Source: Pagrus major
Taxonomy: Eukaryota; Chordata; Actinopteri; Spariformes; Sparidae
Length of the DNA: 64,000 nt
NCBI RefSeq assembly: GCF_040436345.1
Contig: NC_133218.1
Coordinates: forward strand, 25,346,710 to 25,410,709
Direction: 5' to 3'
Of this stretch, positions 1 through 14,448 are shown piece by piece. The first letter of the stretch is position 1, and every line of letters begins with the position of its first letter. The position numbers and the translations under genes are program-made. Under the pieces are notes generated by a model. The model was given only the letters and a program-made list of their open reading frames with translations. It was not told the origin of the DNA and did no database searches.

Positions 1-127
1 GCAACTGCATTTTTTTTTTTATCAAAAGACAGCCTGCTGTTTGTAAAAAAAAGTTCTCATCTCCTTGTACAATTGATTTGGTGTATTTTGAAATTAAACT
101 CCTTGTATGATGTGATAATTTTTTCAG

Positions 128-3100
128 GATTAAACAACGAGGAATATCAGGTTGTCATTGGAAACGATACAACTCGCTACATTATTGATGACCTGGAGCC
201 GGCTCGCAACTACACCTTCTACGTCGTGGCCTACATGCCCATGGGAGCCAGTCGAATGTCGGACAATGTGTTCCAGCACACGCTTGAGGACGGTGAGGCT
301 AGCACCCAGTGAAAGTCATAAACAATATAATCTTTCCCACAGTGTGTGCAACACCAGAAGGAGGTCATATGTAAGAGTGAGATGGACAGATAAAGGAGAG
401 ACAGTGCTATTATTGATCTTAAACAGACTCTATGTTGCTCCAGTGAGAGCTCAGAGGATGTTTGTTTACTGCAGTGAATGAGCTTTGTTGTTGATGTTAG
501 AGACAGTACAGCATGTACACAAGCTCATGTATATATCGGTGTTTATATCTCAGGCCCCTGGAGTGTTTTTGATTTCCAGGGAAACTTAATTAGCTCATGG
601 TCTTGGCCTGTGGGTCAAAGGCTGTTGTATCTTGTTCTACACGGTTGAAGTTATTAAATGATGTTACATAGCCGCAGGCAAGCTTGAGGTCACCTTAAAT
701 AGTTGCTCAGTTTAAGGCAGTCCAATCCAATTCTAATTAAGAAGTATAGAAAGATGTATATAAAATGTCTTTTAAATTGTTTAGCATGTCCGATTTTCAC
801 CTAAAACAATACCACTAAAATACTGGTGGCGCAGTGGTTAGCACTGGCATGGGTTTATTTCCGGGTGCTCAGTTTCCATCACCATCACAACATGCGCAGT
901 AGGTTAATTCTCCTGTCAGTGCCCTTGACCAAGGCACTGGCTCAGATCTGGAGTGGTCCTTCGGCATGAGTGTCGCCCACTGCTCCCTGAGTTAAATGCA
1001 GAGTACCAGTTTCACTGTATTGTCCGTTGTATGATATGTGACCTAAATAAAGATTATACTTCTTCTTTCTTCTAAAAACAAGATGTGTAGCTGATCCTGC
1101 CAATTCCAGTGGTTCCACCATGATTTGCTCCATAGGATGGAATATGGAAAAAAAATGCTGTGTTATTTTTTATCTAATTTTCACATCTGTCGTGGAACAT
1201 TTTCTGTGAAATTTAAGTAGAAAAGTCTAATATTGCCATAAAAGTGATCTGGTATGTTTAGAAAAATGTTTTTCAAATTGTATCTACTAAACACCATTGC
1301 AAGGTTCCCCTATTTATTTTTAGTGAAGCCAACCCTTCAGAAGGAATAGCCATTAAATCATCAAGGGGGACTCTTCAGTTGTCTTTGGGTTCTTTCAGTC
1401 TTAACCTTCCTGTCTTCTCGGTCCACAGTTCCCCTCCGTGCCCCTGAACTCAGCCTCACCAGCAACAGTCCTGTGGACATCCAGGTGTCTTGGCAGCCCC
1501 TTCCAGACAAGCTGAGTCGTGGCCGAGTCTCAGCCTACCGATTGTCCTATCGCACCAGTGCTGAGAATACTGTCTCACAGGTAGAGCTACCTGGAGAGAA
1601 GACCCAGCATTTCCTGGAAAACCTGAAGCCTGACACCATCTATCTCCTGCGTATTGCTGCTGCCACCAGCATAGGGTGGGGGGAGCAGTCTGCCTGGACG
1701 TCCCACCGCACTCCGAAGGCATCCAGTGCTCGAGGTACAGCATAGTGAAGAGTTGTTCTCAAATGTGCAGGCTCATTAAAAAAATAACATCTAGATAGAA
1801 GAATCTGACCCAAAAATAAATAATTATCATCACTTCTCTTCTGTTCAAATCATGAGAAAGAGCCAAGAGAAGAGCTTGCTCTAATAATCTTGTTAAGGCA
1901 TTGCGTTTGTTACTCTGTGACCTCTGCCCTGCACTGTCAGTAACATTGGAAGGGCTTCAGTCATGGGTCATAAAGGGAGCGTCTCAAGCCTCTGGGTGGG
2001 AAAGAGTATACGGCTGCTTAGAGCCACATCTGAAGCTTTGAGGCGGGGGAGGGGAGAATCTGTTTTTCCTGCCCATCTCTATTGCCCTCTGTCTCCAGTT
2101 TAAACTCTTTAGACAGGAGCCTTCAATTGGTAAACTTCATTCCCCTCATTCCTAAAATAAAAATGTGTGAAATCGCTCCCTTGACTGCAAGTGTGGTTGA
2201 GTGTGAAACAGCTGGTAGGACATCAGATGGTAGTTTCACTTTTCAAAGAAGGCTCCTGGTCAGGAACCTCCTCTGATCATCACATAAACACTGGAAACAG
2301 CTTGGTGAGGACATTCCAGTTTTCCAAGAACAAGTCCCTGCTTTCTGAAAAACTTGACCTATAAAGTACACATAAAGGAACAACATCTTTTACTGTTGTT
2401 GTTGTTGTTGTTGTTGTTTGGTTTGAATTACTGTAAGGTAATATTAAGATAGTTTACTGTAGCACAGTGCGGAAATGAGAGTGTCAACATTTTGCTCACG
2501 TGGACCTTTATCTAGAGTGTTATTGAAGAAACTGTTTGTGAACTCTTTAACCTTTCTTGTTTAAGTGTAGGACTGTAATCTACCTCAGAATACCATTATC
2601 AAAATATAAATGTTTTTCTGACTCTTTTCTCTTAAGTTCCCCTGGCTCCCGAGCTGCATTTGGAGCCTTTAAACTGCACCACTATTTTGGTGCGCTGGCA
2701 ACTGGCACCCAGGAACTCGGCCAGTGTTCAAGGCTACAGACTCTTCTACCATGAGGAGAGCCAGTCCGAGAACGCCCCGGTTCAGCTACGTGCCTCGGAT
2801 AATAGGCACACCATCGGAGGCCTTGGTGAGTTCTGTTTCAGATAATTTGAGTAACCCTCTTGCCTTCAGTATTTTCATGGTTTTCGTGTCAATGCCGACA
2901 CATGTCTGTCTGTCCTGGGAGAGGGATCCCTCCTCTTTGGCTCCTCCTGAGGTTTCTTCCATTTTTTTTCTGGGGAGTTTTCCTTACTTGTATAGAGGTT
3001 ATAAGGACAGAGGATGTCATTCACTGCACAGATTGTAAAGCCCACTGAGGCAATGTGATTATGATTTTGGGCTATATAAGTAAAAATGACTTGACTTGAC

Positions 3101-6100
3101 ACTCAACAACAACGCATGACAGGAGCCTCATGTTCACGCTGCAAGTTCCCTTCGTAGTTTATACAGTGGATCATCTGATTTGATTTACGTGCATCTTCAT
3201 TCGTCATCATTGATTTGCATTTTGCTGAAAAAAGATTACTTTTCCTAAAACCTCTTTAAATTGTTAATCCTATCAAAACTCCTGGTGGTGATGTGGAAAA
3301 AGTACATTTTTGCTAACTTATTCCTAAATTACTGTAATTATTGGCCTTAAAAGTGGGGTTGGAAATGTTGATTATTTTCATTATTGATTAATTTGCCAAT
3401 TTTTTGATTTATTGTTTAGTCTATAAAATGTCAACAAAAAATCATAAAAAATGCAAAGTGACGACTTCAAATTGCGTCCTATGTCCAACCAATAATGCAA
3501 AACCCAAAACCCTCTTCATTTACTATCATAAATGACAAAGAAAAGCTGCAAATTCTCCCATTTAAGAAACTGGATACAGAAAATGTTTGTCATTTTGCTT
3601 AAAAGATTACTTAAACAAGTAATCAATTATCAAAATTGCTTTAATTAGATTAATTTGTGTCCCCTATTAGATTAATTAACTAATCATTACAGCTCTCCTT
3701 ACTAACATGACTCATTACTTTCCATATATATGAGTCATTATAGTGGGTCATTAGGCAGCTAAGAGACAACCAATGTAAAAGACACGACTTAAGATTTTTA
3801 ACTAAGAACTTGTTTGTCTGTCATTTAAAATGTTTAAGTTGCAAAAGCTTTATTGAAATAGCTAATGGTGGACAAATTTGGTTGAAACCAGCAGCAGCAT
3901 CTATTGACAGCTTATGAGTGATTAATTGCCTTAAATCTTGTCATGTATCGAGCAGCGCCATTAGCCGTCGAATAGAGCAGCACCACACCACTTTCATGAC
4001 CTCCCAACCTCTGCCCAGTGTGTGTGTCCTCTCAGCAGCTGCTGGATGGTGTTTGGGCCATATCACAGCTCTTCTGGCCTTTAGGTCAGATTCATTTTGA
4101 CTTTTTTTGTTTGAGAGAGGAAAGGGGGATCAGGCCAATGCAGTGGACATCTGACCATCTGTGGCCGGAGGGGGTCAACCAGGTGGTCAGCAGCTGACTT
4201 GTAAATCAGGAAGCTCGGTGCTAGAACGGGATCAGAAAGACAGAAAGATGAGGAGGTACTATAAATTACTTTAGGTGTTAACTCTAACTGCTGCAGGCAT
4301 TTAGCTAGTTAGATATTCAGTTTAATGTTTTAAACACCACTGGTATTAATGCGAGTGCTACAACCTATGACAACTACTCCTGTTTCTACTGATAAAATGA
4401 AACAGTCATACTGAGAAAATCACACTGAATACTAAAGTAACAAGCTAAATTTAAAGAGATACTTAGAATGCCAGTTCAATAATATCTTCAGATGGTGGCA
4501 AGAAGGGAATAATAGAGAAATTTTATTTGTGTTTTATTCATTAAATTTATTTGATAATCATGAGTTTTATTGCTATAATGGTTGTTTTGGTGTGTATTAA
4601 TACGGAGAGAAGTGCAGTTTTTAAAAGTTTCTCAAGTGTTTTTATCAGGTCAGAATTTTCTTGTTCTGGGAGAAAGAAGAAGCTGCAATTAAAGCTTCTT
4701 ATTGATACAAAGCCAATCAGCAAAATTAGCAACATCAAAAATAGAGCTTGAGCTGAATAAGAAGAATTTTCTTTTTGTTCGTCATTGATAAAGGAGCTTT
4801 GCAGGGCTGTGTTTTGAATGGAGGGAAGCTGTTTAGTGGGAGCCGATTTATTATGTGTTTTATGACTGCTGTGAGCAGTGTTGCTGGAGGAGCATTGACA
4901 TCAAAGCCTCTCATTGTGTTTGGCTTTGAGAGCCACAAAGATAGTTTATTAGCCAAGACTTAAAGGAAATGCAGCCTCTCACTAACTGAGCTGTAGGCCA
5001 AACAATGAGCATGTCTTGTGAGCTCACGATGTTGCAGATCTGAGATTTCTTTCTCATGGCTTAGCTGCAGCTCTGTGCACAAGTGGAGAGATGTAAAATG
5101 CAGCATCTGACCTCTTGTCTGGCAGCACATCCTGCATCAGAGAAAAACCCTGCTGTGTTGTGAGGAATCTGATGGCTTTAATGCTTTTTATTGATTATTA
5201 CTTCCTTTTTTAAGACATTACTTTAAATTGCTGTTATTACAGCTGCACAGGTTGTTAACTTTTTCAAAAGTTCATTTGATTGTCGGCTCCACACTTAAAC
5301 AGTCAAAATGCAACATATTAACAGTGTGAGATGTGTCCAAGCTGAGCTCCATACAGTCCTTCAGTGAGCTCTGTCATAGTGTTACAGCAGCACAAACAGG
5401 AAACTTAAGTTCCACCACGCAAACATAATAAAATATAAATAAAAAATGTATGAACTTATAGCTCTTCTATCAGTCAATTATTACTATATTGTGACCCATT
5501 AATCACATTTTTAACCCATATTTAGGCTTCAAATGAATGAATTGTTTATTTTTTATTGCATGATTTTATTAACCCGATCATGATGAATCCCCGTTCATTC
5601 ATGCAACAGCACTTACATTTAGAGATAATCCTGCTTTAAATACATGATTAATGCTAAAATCTCCTCTGACAGTAGCACAAGTAAAGAAGTCACAAAGTCA
5701 GTGAACTCACTCAGTAATGTCAGTTATAAAGCAATATCTACTGTATCTAAAGTCTGCTAACATTAGCTGGCATTAGCCACCATAAGCTCATAGTCCTACC
5801 AGATCAAATACGGCTGTAGAAGCTAAACCCCTGAGTGTATTTAGTTGAGCAACTTTAATGTTTTGTTGCTAATGAGTTTCACTTTTCATTTGCAAGAAGA
5901 ATGTTTTATTTCTTTTTTAAGAAGTTACGTAGTCACATAAGAACTTCTTGTAATCTGTTCCAAAAGTAACGACTCTGTATCCACAGTGATAAAACATGAG
6001 GGAATATGCATTTCAGGAGGTGTCATTTATTGGATTATTTAAATATAAAGGTATAGAGTGATTTTCTTTTAGGTACTGCCAGCCAGTCCCATCAAATATT

Positions 6101-9100
6101 GACAACCTGTAATGTTGATATTTACTCACAAATGAGCACATGACCTGAATGGAAAGAAGGGACATTGCTTTGGTTTATTCAAATGTATCTGTTGTACTGT
6201 TGCAGTGAAATGACATATGCACATCAGGAACAGAAAGATCATCCTGTGGATTTTTAAAATTTTTTTATTTCTGTACATGTTGCTCTCTTCCTGCACTGTC
6301 ATTGCATTGCAAAATATTTTGGTCTTCTAACCTACTATGAGAGAATATCATGCCTTTTTTTCTCCTGCAGATTACTTCTGAGACATTATTTGCAACATTT
6401 TGTAGATACAAATTGAAGTTTTTATTGTCCTTGAGGCTACCAAATGATAAATGTTGATTTTTCTCAGCAGGCGATCTTTGCAAATTAAATGTGCTTGTAC
6501 TGTAAATGGTATTTCCTATAATCCTGGTGCTGTTGCGTGCGGCAGCCATCCCTTTTTGTGCCAATAACATTGATTTCTGAACTATCAGCTGTAGTAAAAC
6601 TGGATGCTGCTGATTCAGCACTGTGTACAGCTGCAGGAGGACATGCTCTGAGCTGGCTGTTAAATTATCACTTATGACGATCCAGATGATTGAAAGCACA
6701 CCCTGAGAGACAGGAATGTGTTTGAGAGGCTCCAGTTGGGTATAAATGACACGGTGATGTGACCTTTCCTCGCATGTGTTTTCTCTGCTCGGCTCATGAG
6801 AGGAACATGTAGTCGAAGTCGAAGCTTAAATACCTCTCATACCTGTTGGCACCAGGCAGCGCTGTGTGCACAACTGTAGATTTATCTCACAGCTGCAGGC
6901 CCCCTCGCATCTCGGCTCCCTCTATTAAACACGAGGCCGAGCATGCTTGGTGTGAAAACTACATTTGTACTCTGACCATCAGTTTAAAAGGTCATTTTGT
7001 GCTTAACTTGTGTGTGTCAGTATGTGTCTGTGTGTTGATTTGTGTGAGTAAGGGCAGAAGAGAGGGGGGGAGATGATAGATGCTGGTGTGAGGGTTCATT
7101 TGGGAGTTGACATTTATGGCCCCTGTTCAGGCCTGGCTTGCTGCGGCCTGGGGGGCCTTTTGCAGGCTAGAACAAAACCTCAGGGGCCAACAGGATCTGC
7201 ATTTTGGCTGTTAAAAAAAAAGAGGGTGACCACAAATGGCTCAAATATGCCCTTTAATACAAACAGCATAATTTATGGGAGTAAGGCGATGCCAGTGGGA
7301 AGGAGAGGAAAGTGTCTTCACCAAAGGCTTTCAACTCAGGCAGAAAGCAGCAGTCTAATAATAATGATTATAATCGTCAAGAAATCTGTTGATTATGTTC
7401 TTGGTTAATTCATTAGTTGTTTGGTCTATAAAATGTCAGAAATGTCATTAGTTTCAGAATTACAGCAGAAATTTCATTATCATGTTTTGGTGCATTATGA
7501 CAGGATCAATGATGAAAAAAAACATTAGTTGGAGCCTTAATATTAGGATCTTATGAACAAGAATATTAAGTTTGATGAATAATGACACTGTTTTGTTAGC
7601 TGTGGTAGTGTAGTTGTCTCTTTGAAGTAGCGTATGTTATGGATGGGTCAGTAACATCCTGGTTATGATATGATAATACAGTGTTTTAAGGTATGAGTTT
7701 CAGGTATCTGCTCCATTGTGAGTGAAAAACAAAACTGTCCTCTTGAGTTTTCTCTTATCAGGACACTGTGTCATCACCTATTAAGTGGCATTTCATTTTG
7801 ACTCCTCCCTGTTTTTCCACTCACTTCCTCTGCTTGACCCTCCCCCCTCACAGAGAGCCCTATAACCCCTCCTTTTGCAGGATTTAGCTTGCCCAGATTC
7901 CATGTCAAAGGTCGTGGCCCAGATGTCACAGCTTCCCCCCTCGCAGAGCTACTCTCTCGCATAATTACGGCAGGCCCATTGTATTGTGGGGCTGGGTAGA
8001 GGTGCATACTATGTGCCTGCTCCTCTTTAGAGGTGGACACTGAGGCATAACAAACTGGGTAGAAACAAGGTGGACATTGTGCAAAAAGTGAAGGCCTTCT
8101 GGTTTTATTCATTACTTACAACAAGAAAAAGAATTTAGAGAACTTTTTATTCCTTCACATCATCTCCCCACTCAGTCTCGGTATGCTAAACATTCATGAT
8201 GCAGTTTGTACCGCTGTGTTTTTATTTAGTAATTTTATCTTACTCTTAATTGTCTTTGCAAAAAGCCATGTAGTTGTACTCAGGGAGAATCATCTCTAAG
8301 CAAAAGAAGAGGCTCCTCTCACGTTCTACACCCGTGACCTCAGATTCTTTCAGAGTTTAATCTCGGCCTGACCTGCTGCTCCTGGTCTGGCTCCAGTGAA
8401 ACTCCTCAGGGCTGCATGGGTGGGGGCAAGTAGCTCGACTCCACCCCTCCTAAACCTCGATGGACTTAAATTTATCTCCTGTGGCCTCTAGAGCACCTAA
8501 ATGTTTCATACAGCAAGAGCATTTCTGGTTTTCTGCAGGATAGGCTGTACTGTAATAGTTACAGTGTCAATCAAAAGGCTCTGATTATATTTTATCCAAT
8601 AGTATTGCAAAAAATATTTTCATTTTTAAAATATTGTCTGTCCCACCCGACTGTGACTAAGCATCTGAGAAACACGAATTAAAGAGGTTGGGGATAAGTT
8701 TGTTGTTTCGTTATCTTTATTAATATTGTATGCAACATACACATTGGACCAGGATCATTAGTCTTTTAGGGTTAAAAGGGACATTTGGTCAGATGGCTTT
8801 TGTTCAGCGCAGGGTTTTCAGGGTCACTGAGGGCTACAACTGCTGTTGACCGTCAGTGGTGTCCTTCCCAGGGGATTTTGTCCGTCGATTTAACCCCCAG
8901 ATTCTGGACCTGAATAGGAGTGGCCACTGACCACTGACCAGCAGGAGAAAGGACCTTCGTATTCACAATCAAAAGAATCCTGATGACAGGGTGATGGATA
9001 GTTGAGCTCTTCTGTTCTGCTGCCCTGAGTGCAGCAGAAACTGACCAAAGGACTTACGGCACTGAGCATCTGTTGCACACTGCCTCACCTCTAGTTCCCA

Positions 9101-12100
9101 CCACAGCATCAAACCAGAGAACCTCACTGACCCCACACCCACACAGTCCAGGTCTCTTTCATGTATCACCCCTGCTTCCTGTTGGCTGTAGGAATCACAT
9201 AGTGTCATCTGTCTTGGTGTTGTGGTGAATTATTACATTGAGTGCAGAGTGTTAGTTTACTGAAGTCTAGATCTGAAACCACACATAGGCTGAACTCTGG
9301 GTGCTTTTCACATTTCTAGGATGTGATTTATTTACACATTTTGCTCTCTTTCTTTTTCTTAAAACAGACCCGAGGAAGAAGTACCATGTTAAGCTTCTGG
9401 CTTATAATTTCATTGGAGATGGCTACCAGGCAGACCAGACTATCAGCACCCCTGGATGTGTCTGTAAGTCCCAATATACTTCTATATTTTTTCAGTGCAT
9501 CTGAAGTGTCACTTGTATTAACAAAGTGGGTGAAATAACATTACTCTTAATGTATCTACAGCTGTTCGAGATCGCCTGGTGCCACCTCCACCTCCTCCAC
9601 ACAATTTGTACGCTAAGACTAACACTTCCACCGCTGTATTTCTGCACTGGAGCCGACCAGCCTTCACTTCCAGCCATGCAGTCAACTACACTGTCCGCTG
9701 CAACCCAGTCGGCCTGCAGAACGCCTCCCTGGTGCTCTACCTGCAGACGTAAGAATTTCTTCATCATACAACTTTTCATTTTAAACAGTTGCTCACACAA
9801 ACATTTGACATATTATTGCAATTTACAGGTCTATATTTACACGGCCTATGTACACGTTTATCAGTGTTTCAGTGTTAAGGTTGTGTGGACTACAATATGG
9901 TACTGTTCATGTAAAGTGAAACCAGATGTATAACACATGTAACTGTGGGGTCTCACTTAAAACTTTTCACCAGAATAGACAGGGTTTTCCATGTTTTCTT
10001 CTGCGAGCTCCGTGACTCTGCCTCAGCTGGTGCTCTGAGTGCACTTTGTTTTTTAATAATACATCTATGTGCATGGAAAGTGATAATCTCTCTTGTTATA
10101 CCATTTGGGTGGTTTTATGAGACATTTTCTGCCCAAATCGCTTCTGAACTTCATCTCTGTTTGAAGTTACGAGACACCCAATGCAAGCAGATGAGAATGC
10201 ACACACAGCTGGATGAGATACAAGATACAAGTCCCTGTATCTGCGTTTTGTGTATCTTACTGCATGATGGCTTGGTCTCATACCACAATTGAGCTCTTAT
10301 CTTGACATCATATTATTTTATTGAGCAGCAGTTGATTATCACAACCTCAAGTGTATCAAATCATTTAAACTGTTACTTTACAACACTTTACTCTTACTTT
10401 CCTCACACGTGTTCGAGAAAGTTTTCAGGTCACCAGAGCCTCTTTTCTCAGCTGCCAGTGCAGCTCTATATCGCCACCTACTGGGCAAGAGAGCTTACAA
10501 ACACAGTAAAACTTGTGTGGATTTATATAACTACATTAAAATATTTTTAAAGACAAAAAGCTGTAAACTGGATGTTGTGTAAAATGCTTTTCAAAGAAGT
10601 TTATTAGAGTGATCTTCAAAACTAATATATCCAAACCTCAGCGAATTACATTTAACTGATTTGGACGATAGATTCTCATCTAGGCACAAGGAAATGAAAA
10701 ATGTTTGCGAGAACTAGCTTTAAGCCTCTGTTATATCTTTCTTCTGCAGGGGTGAGCAGAGCCTCCTGGTGCGAGATCTGGAGCCCAACACCAAGTATGA
10801 ATTTGCCATTCGCCTTCACATCGACCAGCTGTCCAGCCCCTGGAGCCCTGTGGTCTATCAGAGCACTTTCCCTGATGGTAGGACTCTCAAATATCACTAT
10901 AAATATTGTCCTCTAAAATCCTGCGTATATGTTTCTCCACATATTATTGTTACCCATGAAAACTGTGGTGTTTATAGTATTTTTATTTGACTTTGTTCTT
11001 ATCACCTGTCCCACCACCCAGCTCCCACTCTGCCTCCTTCCAATGTGAAAGTGACTCTGATTGAAGAGGACACAGCGCTGGTTTCATGGAAACCCCCTGA
11101 TGAATCCAACGTCGCCGTGACACATTACACAATCCTGTACGCCTCCAGACATGCCTGGATAGCCGGGGAGTGGCAAGTGCTGCAGAGAGAAGGTTAGGAA
11201 AACGATGTGTTATTCAGGTGTGCAGGGGAGGGGAGAGCACAAAGCCACTGTCCTGTCCCACACAAATGGTGCATTGGAAATCAGTAACTCATTTCATCCT
11301 CTAATCTGTGTCTGTGGTCATTGTGATCCCTGAATAGTGCCATGACACAGTGAGCTCACTGCTCCTTTTGTCTTACTGATAAAAGATCAGTTTGGTGGTT
11401 TAATGTGATTACAACAAAGGCTGTGATTTACCTCCTCACACAAAGACCACTCAGAACCCCTTCGACAGATACTGATACACTCTGTTCAAGCAGAATCCTA
11501 GTTTTCTTGATTCACGTCAAAGTGCAGGAGTTTTTTTAGATTTCTTCATTCTTGTGTTTTTTATTTTAGAACACAAATACACAGAAAAAACAGAACAAAC
11601 AGGTCACCAGGGGTAATACAATACAACTGGTATATTTTCAATAGTTAGCCTTATGTTAAGGATTACTGTTGCAGTAGTCACAGAAAGAGAAAGAGGCCTA
11701 CAAGAGAAAATTATATGACACATACACACCCATACCAAATATTTTCTTTCTTTCCCTCTGATTTTTAGAGTTCGTTTTCTTTGCAGAGGTAAAAAGTAGA
11801 ATCCTGTCTATGTAGAATCTGTGTCAGATATGTGGTTGATTAGCTTTCATCAGAGAGAAACTTGCTAAAAAAATATCTGGTTAATGTAGTTAAAACAGTG
11901 TCTTTAAACCATGTTTCGACAAAACTGTGACCATAACTACTAAAAAACGGGGGCAAAATGATGGAAGATGATTAAAAATGGGTTTTATTGTGTAGTTTAC
12001 AGCAGATATTTTGTCCTCTAAAACACAATTCAGTTGTCTGTGAGCCATTTGTCTTTAAATTAATTCTTAGAATGGGATAATTATAGTTTGTGTAATCAGT

Positions 12101-14430
12101 GGGAAATATGTTAACATAAAGTGAACTGTAAATGAAAAAGATTCACAGAAACATACTGTTTATAGAAAAATTATTTATGTTTGATACGATTAAGCTAAAA
12201 AGATATAACGTTTAGAAATGAACATATAATGAGCCATCTCAGTCTCAGGCATTATAAATTATAAAGCTGTTGTTGTATCTGGGATGTGAGGCAGCGTAGG
12301 TGTTTTTAAGAGCAGATGACTCCAGGAAACACACAAAAAGACCCACAATTCCCCCTTTGCCCCTAGTGAAGGGGTCAAAAGTGAAGCCATTCACAAAGCC
12401 CCTCCAGCTCAACCCAGCCCCCTATCGCCTCAAGCTGAACACCCCCCACTCCCACTCCAGGCTCTGCTGGGACCCTGGTGTTGTGTATACTGGGTGGTAC
12501 TGGATAAGGGAATGTGTATCCTGATCCTCTGACCTCCTGCTCTTCCCCTCTGAAGCTCCCCTCTCATAGCACCTCTCAGCCATGAGGATTGTTTTTATGT
12601 TTGGCTTTCATGTCTTTCACTGCATCACAAAGTCCTGTTCTTCAAAGCTCAGCTGACTGTGAGAGTCAGAGGTGAATAGGTTTGGAAATGCTGAACTTAA
12701 ATCTGTACTTTAAACCAAATTTAATTGTCTTTTTATGTTCAAAATTACAAGCATGATCAATGAAGCATCAACAAAAAGTTCAAACATGTTCTTGAGTTGT
12801 CTGTAGTTCCTGATGATCTGTGAATATCTGATAAAAAAAAGACCCCACTCACACTTATTCTCACCAACAGGGAGCATCACCATGGCTCTGCTGGAGAACC
12901 TGAAGCCTGGTCAGATTTACTTTGTGAAAGTTTCTGCGTCCAACAACATGGGTGATGGGCCGTTTTCTCATACGGTGGAGCTGACAGTACGAGCAGATCT
13001 CTCCTCTGGTCATGATCCCCGGCTCTCCCGTGGCTCCACACACTCCACAGGTCACTTGATATGTTTTCGATTGGGGTCTTCCTGTCATAGAACTTGAAAT
13101 TAATTAAGCTTTTAAGACTTTTGATAGATGATCTGAGTGTGTTGCCTTCATCCTTCACAGCCTTTTCTGATGGTTTCTACCACCTGGACCAAAAGTCGAT
13201 GACAGGGATCACTGTGGGAGTTTGCATCGCTCTCATCTGCATTATTATCTGCGCTTTCGTCATTGTCTGCAGAGGCAAAAACAGGTACTTAATATGTCTG
13301 AACACAGTGACACCAGCGCTGACTGTACTTAAAAACAGCAAAAGCCCAGTGTCCTTGAGTATCTTCTGTCTGTAGTGACATCATGTTTGTTTCCCACCAG
13401 GAAATTTTCAGCTGTTAAAACGTACAGAGAAGGAGTGGGCACATCTGCCACGGCTGCAGGACATCTGGCCTCTGAGGGACAAGCTGAGAACGCTGATGTG
13501 ACTGTGCCAATGATGAGTCAAAACCACTTCATTGATGCCAAGGTACCTAAACTTAGTATAGCATGTAACACGGTCACTTTGAAGAGATTATTCAACTTTG
13601 ATTCTAATGATACAAATACATTAATCACGATGATGAGACAGTGTTACAATCATGTTTTATAGTTAGTACTGTACATGGCTCATACCTTTTCAGACTTACA
13701 TTTTATGTTTTTCACTTGTAGGGTGGAACAAATCTCATGATCAATTGTCTCGGTCCTGTTCAGCCTAACCCTGAGAAGAAAGAGAAATGGTTTTCCTTCA
13801 GCAGTAATATGAAAAAGGACAATAAAGCAGTACAGGTATGATTAAGAATCACCAGTCCTGCTTGTTCAGTCATCATCAGCAATTTTTAGATTTGGTCGAG
13901 AGTATGTGAAGGCAGAATAAGATCTTGTTAGATGTTGTAACTATCTGCAGCTACACAACCAAGCTGTCAACTCTCAGACTAACGGACACAACATTTTCTC
14001 TGTGCTGCAGAATAAGAAACATGGCAGTGCCTCCTACCAGCTCAGTTCTACAGTGTTGACCTTTGAAGAGGAGCTGTCCATGTCCCCAGACCAGCCCAAC
14101 ACCATGCAGGCCCTGATCTGGCGTCCCGGAGACACAGAGGGCTCCTCCAGCAGCGAGGGCAGCCATGCAACTGGCGACTCAGGTCGTTACTCTCACGACG
14201 AGACAGAGATGACCAACCTGTCATCTGGTGCCAGCAGCCGGCCACCGTCTCTATCAGCGGAGGAGAGCAGCGGCTCGGACTGCGGTGGCTCAGCTGAAGA
14301 GCCAGGCGAGCTGCTGGAGGAAAGTCAGACTGACAGGAAGTTAATGGAGTCTGTGGAGAGCTGTTGTGAAGTGCAGGGCAGTTCTCAGTCTGAGCTTTCT
14401 CTCCAAGTGTGTGTGTCGGAGTGTGTCTGA
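128..14430 (+). CDS. prtg: Protogenin (3' part): FN3 domains, membrane segment and cytoplasmic tail
   Basis: Cell-surface immunoglobulin/fibronectin III receptor of the DCC-neogenin group, known for roles in early neural and axial development. Twelve coding exons are visible: 128-292, 1429-1734, 2637-2825, 9368-9463, 9562-9748, 10750-10877, 11022-11192, 12871-13050, 13161-13284, 13401-13542, 13722-13835 and 14011-14430. They join in one frame (739 codons plus stop). The exons encode the second half of one FN3 domain and four complete ones, with recurring NLKP/DLEP-x-T-x-Y motifs. The single membrane segment ([20 protein letters not shown]) lies in exon 13161-13284, and a Ser/Glu-rich cytoplasmic tail follows. 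Protogenin has four Ig and five FN3 domains, so the Ig part lies upstream of the window. Orthology rests on this architecture and on the neighbours ccpg1, pigb and rab27a; IGDCC3/4 are the main alternatives. Which teleost paralogue this is cannot be told. Confidence 0.86.
823..1075 (+). repeat. tRNA-derived SINE-like element in a prtg intron
   Basis: Begins with TGGCGCAGTGGTTAGCACTG, whose first eleven bases fit the RNA polymerase III A-box pattern TRGYNNANNGG. It ends in AATAAAGATTATACTTCTTC followed by more TTC units, a tail typical of fish SINEs. The B box is degenerate. The family was not identified. Confidence 0.55.
2392..2420 (+). repeat. (TTG)n microsatellite
   Basis: About nine consecutive TTG units inside the prtg intron that precedes exon 2637-2825. 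Confidence 0.8.
2905..3108 (+). repeat. Common teleost dispersed repeat, probably a LINE 3' tail
   Basis: Contains the phrase GAGAGGGATCCCTCCTCTTT, then AGGACAGAGGATGTC, GATTGTAAAGCCC and TGATTTTGGGCTATATAAG. It ends in short TTGAC tandem units, as expected for a non-LTR retrotransposon 3' end. I recognise the phrases from many fish genomes. The family assignment (L2-like) is a guess. Confidence 0.55.
3345..3700 (+). repeat. AT-rich MITE-like repeat, copy 1
   Basis: Framed by inverted ATTGATTAAT/ATTAATTAAC stretches, with GTTTAGTCTATAAAATGTCA near the left end and AATCATTACAGCTCT at the right end. The same sentence recurs near 7385-7540, 19020-19100, 32855-33070 and 57103-57300, so it is an interspersed family. 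Confidence 0.6.
7385..7540 (+). repeat. AT-rich MITE-like repeat, partial copy 2
   Basis: Contains ATTAGTTGTTTGGTCTATAA followed by AATGTCAGAAATGTCATTAG, the left part of the family also present at 3345-3700 and 32855-33070. The right part has decayed. Confidence 0.5.
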
Positions 14431-14447
14431 GACTGTGTGTGTCTGAG

Positions 14448-14448
<1 letters not shown>

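Larger units (their letters stand above)
2826..9367. other. Long prtg intron (6.5 kb) without other genes
   Basis: A phase-1 intron that splits one FN3 domain; the protein reads across it as ...[15 protein letters not shown].... It holds the dispersed repeats listed separately (about 2905-3108, 3345-3700 and 7385-7540). The open frames here, the longest being 144 codons on the minus strand at 6265-6699, show no recognisable domain and no splice logic. No RNA gene was seen. Confidence 0.6.

Noticed and set aside
6265-6699. Minus-strand open frame of 144 codons in a prtg intron
   Set aside because: No known domain, biased composition and no promoter or splice context. Length alone is not convincing in 6.5 kb of AT-rich intron.
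7774-8112. Minus-strand open frame of 112 codons in the same intron
   Set aside because: No recognisable motif, and it lies within intron DNA. Treated as chance.
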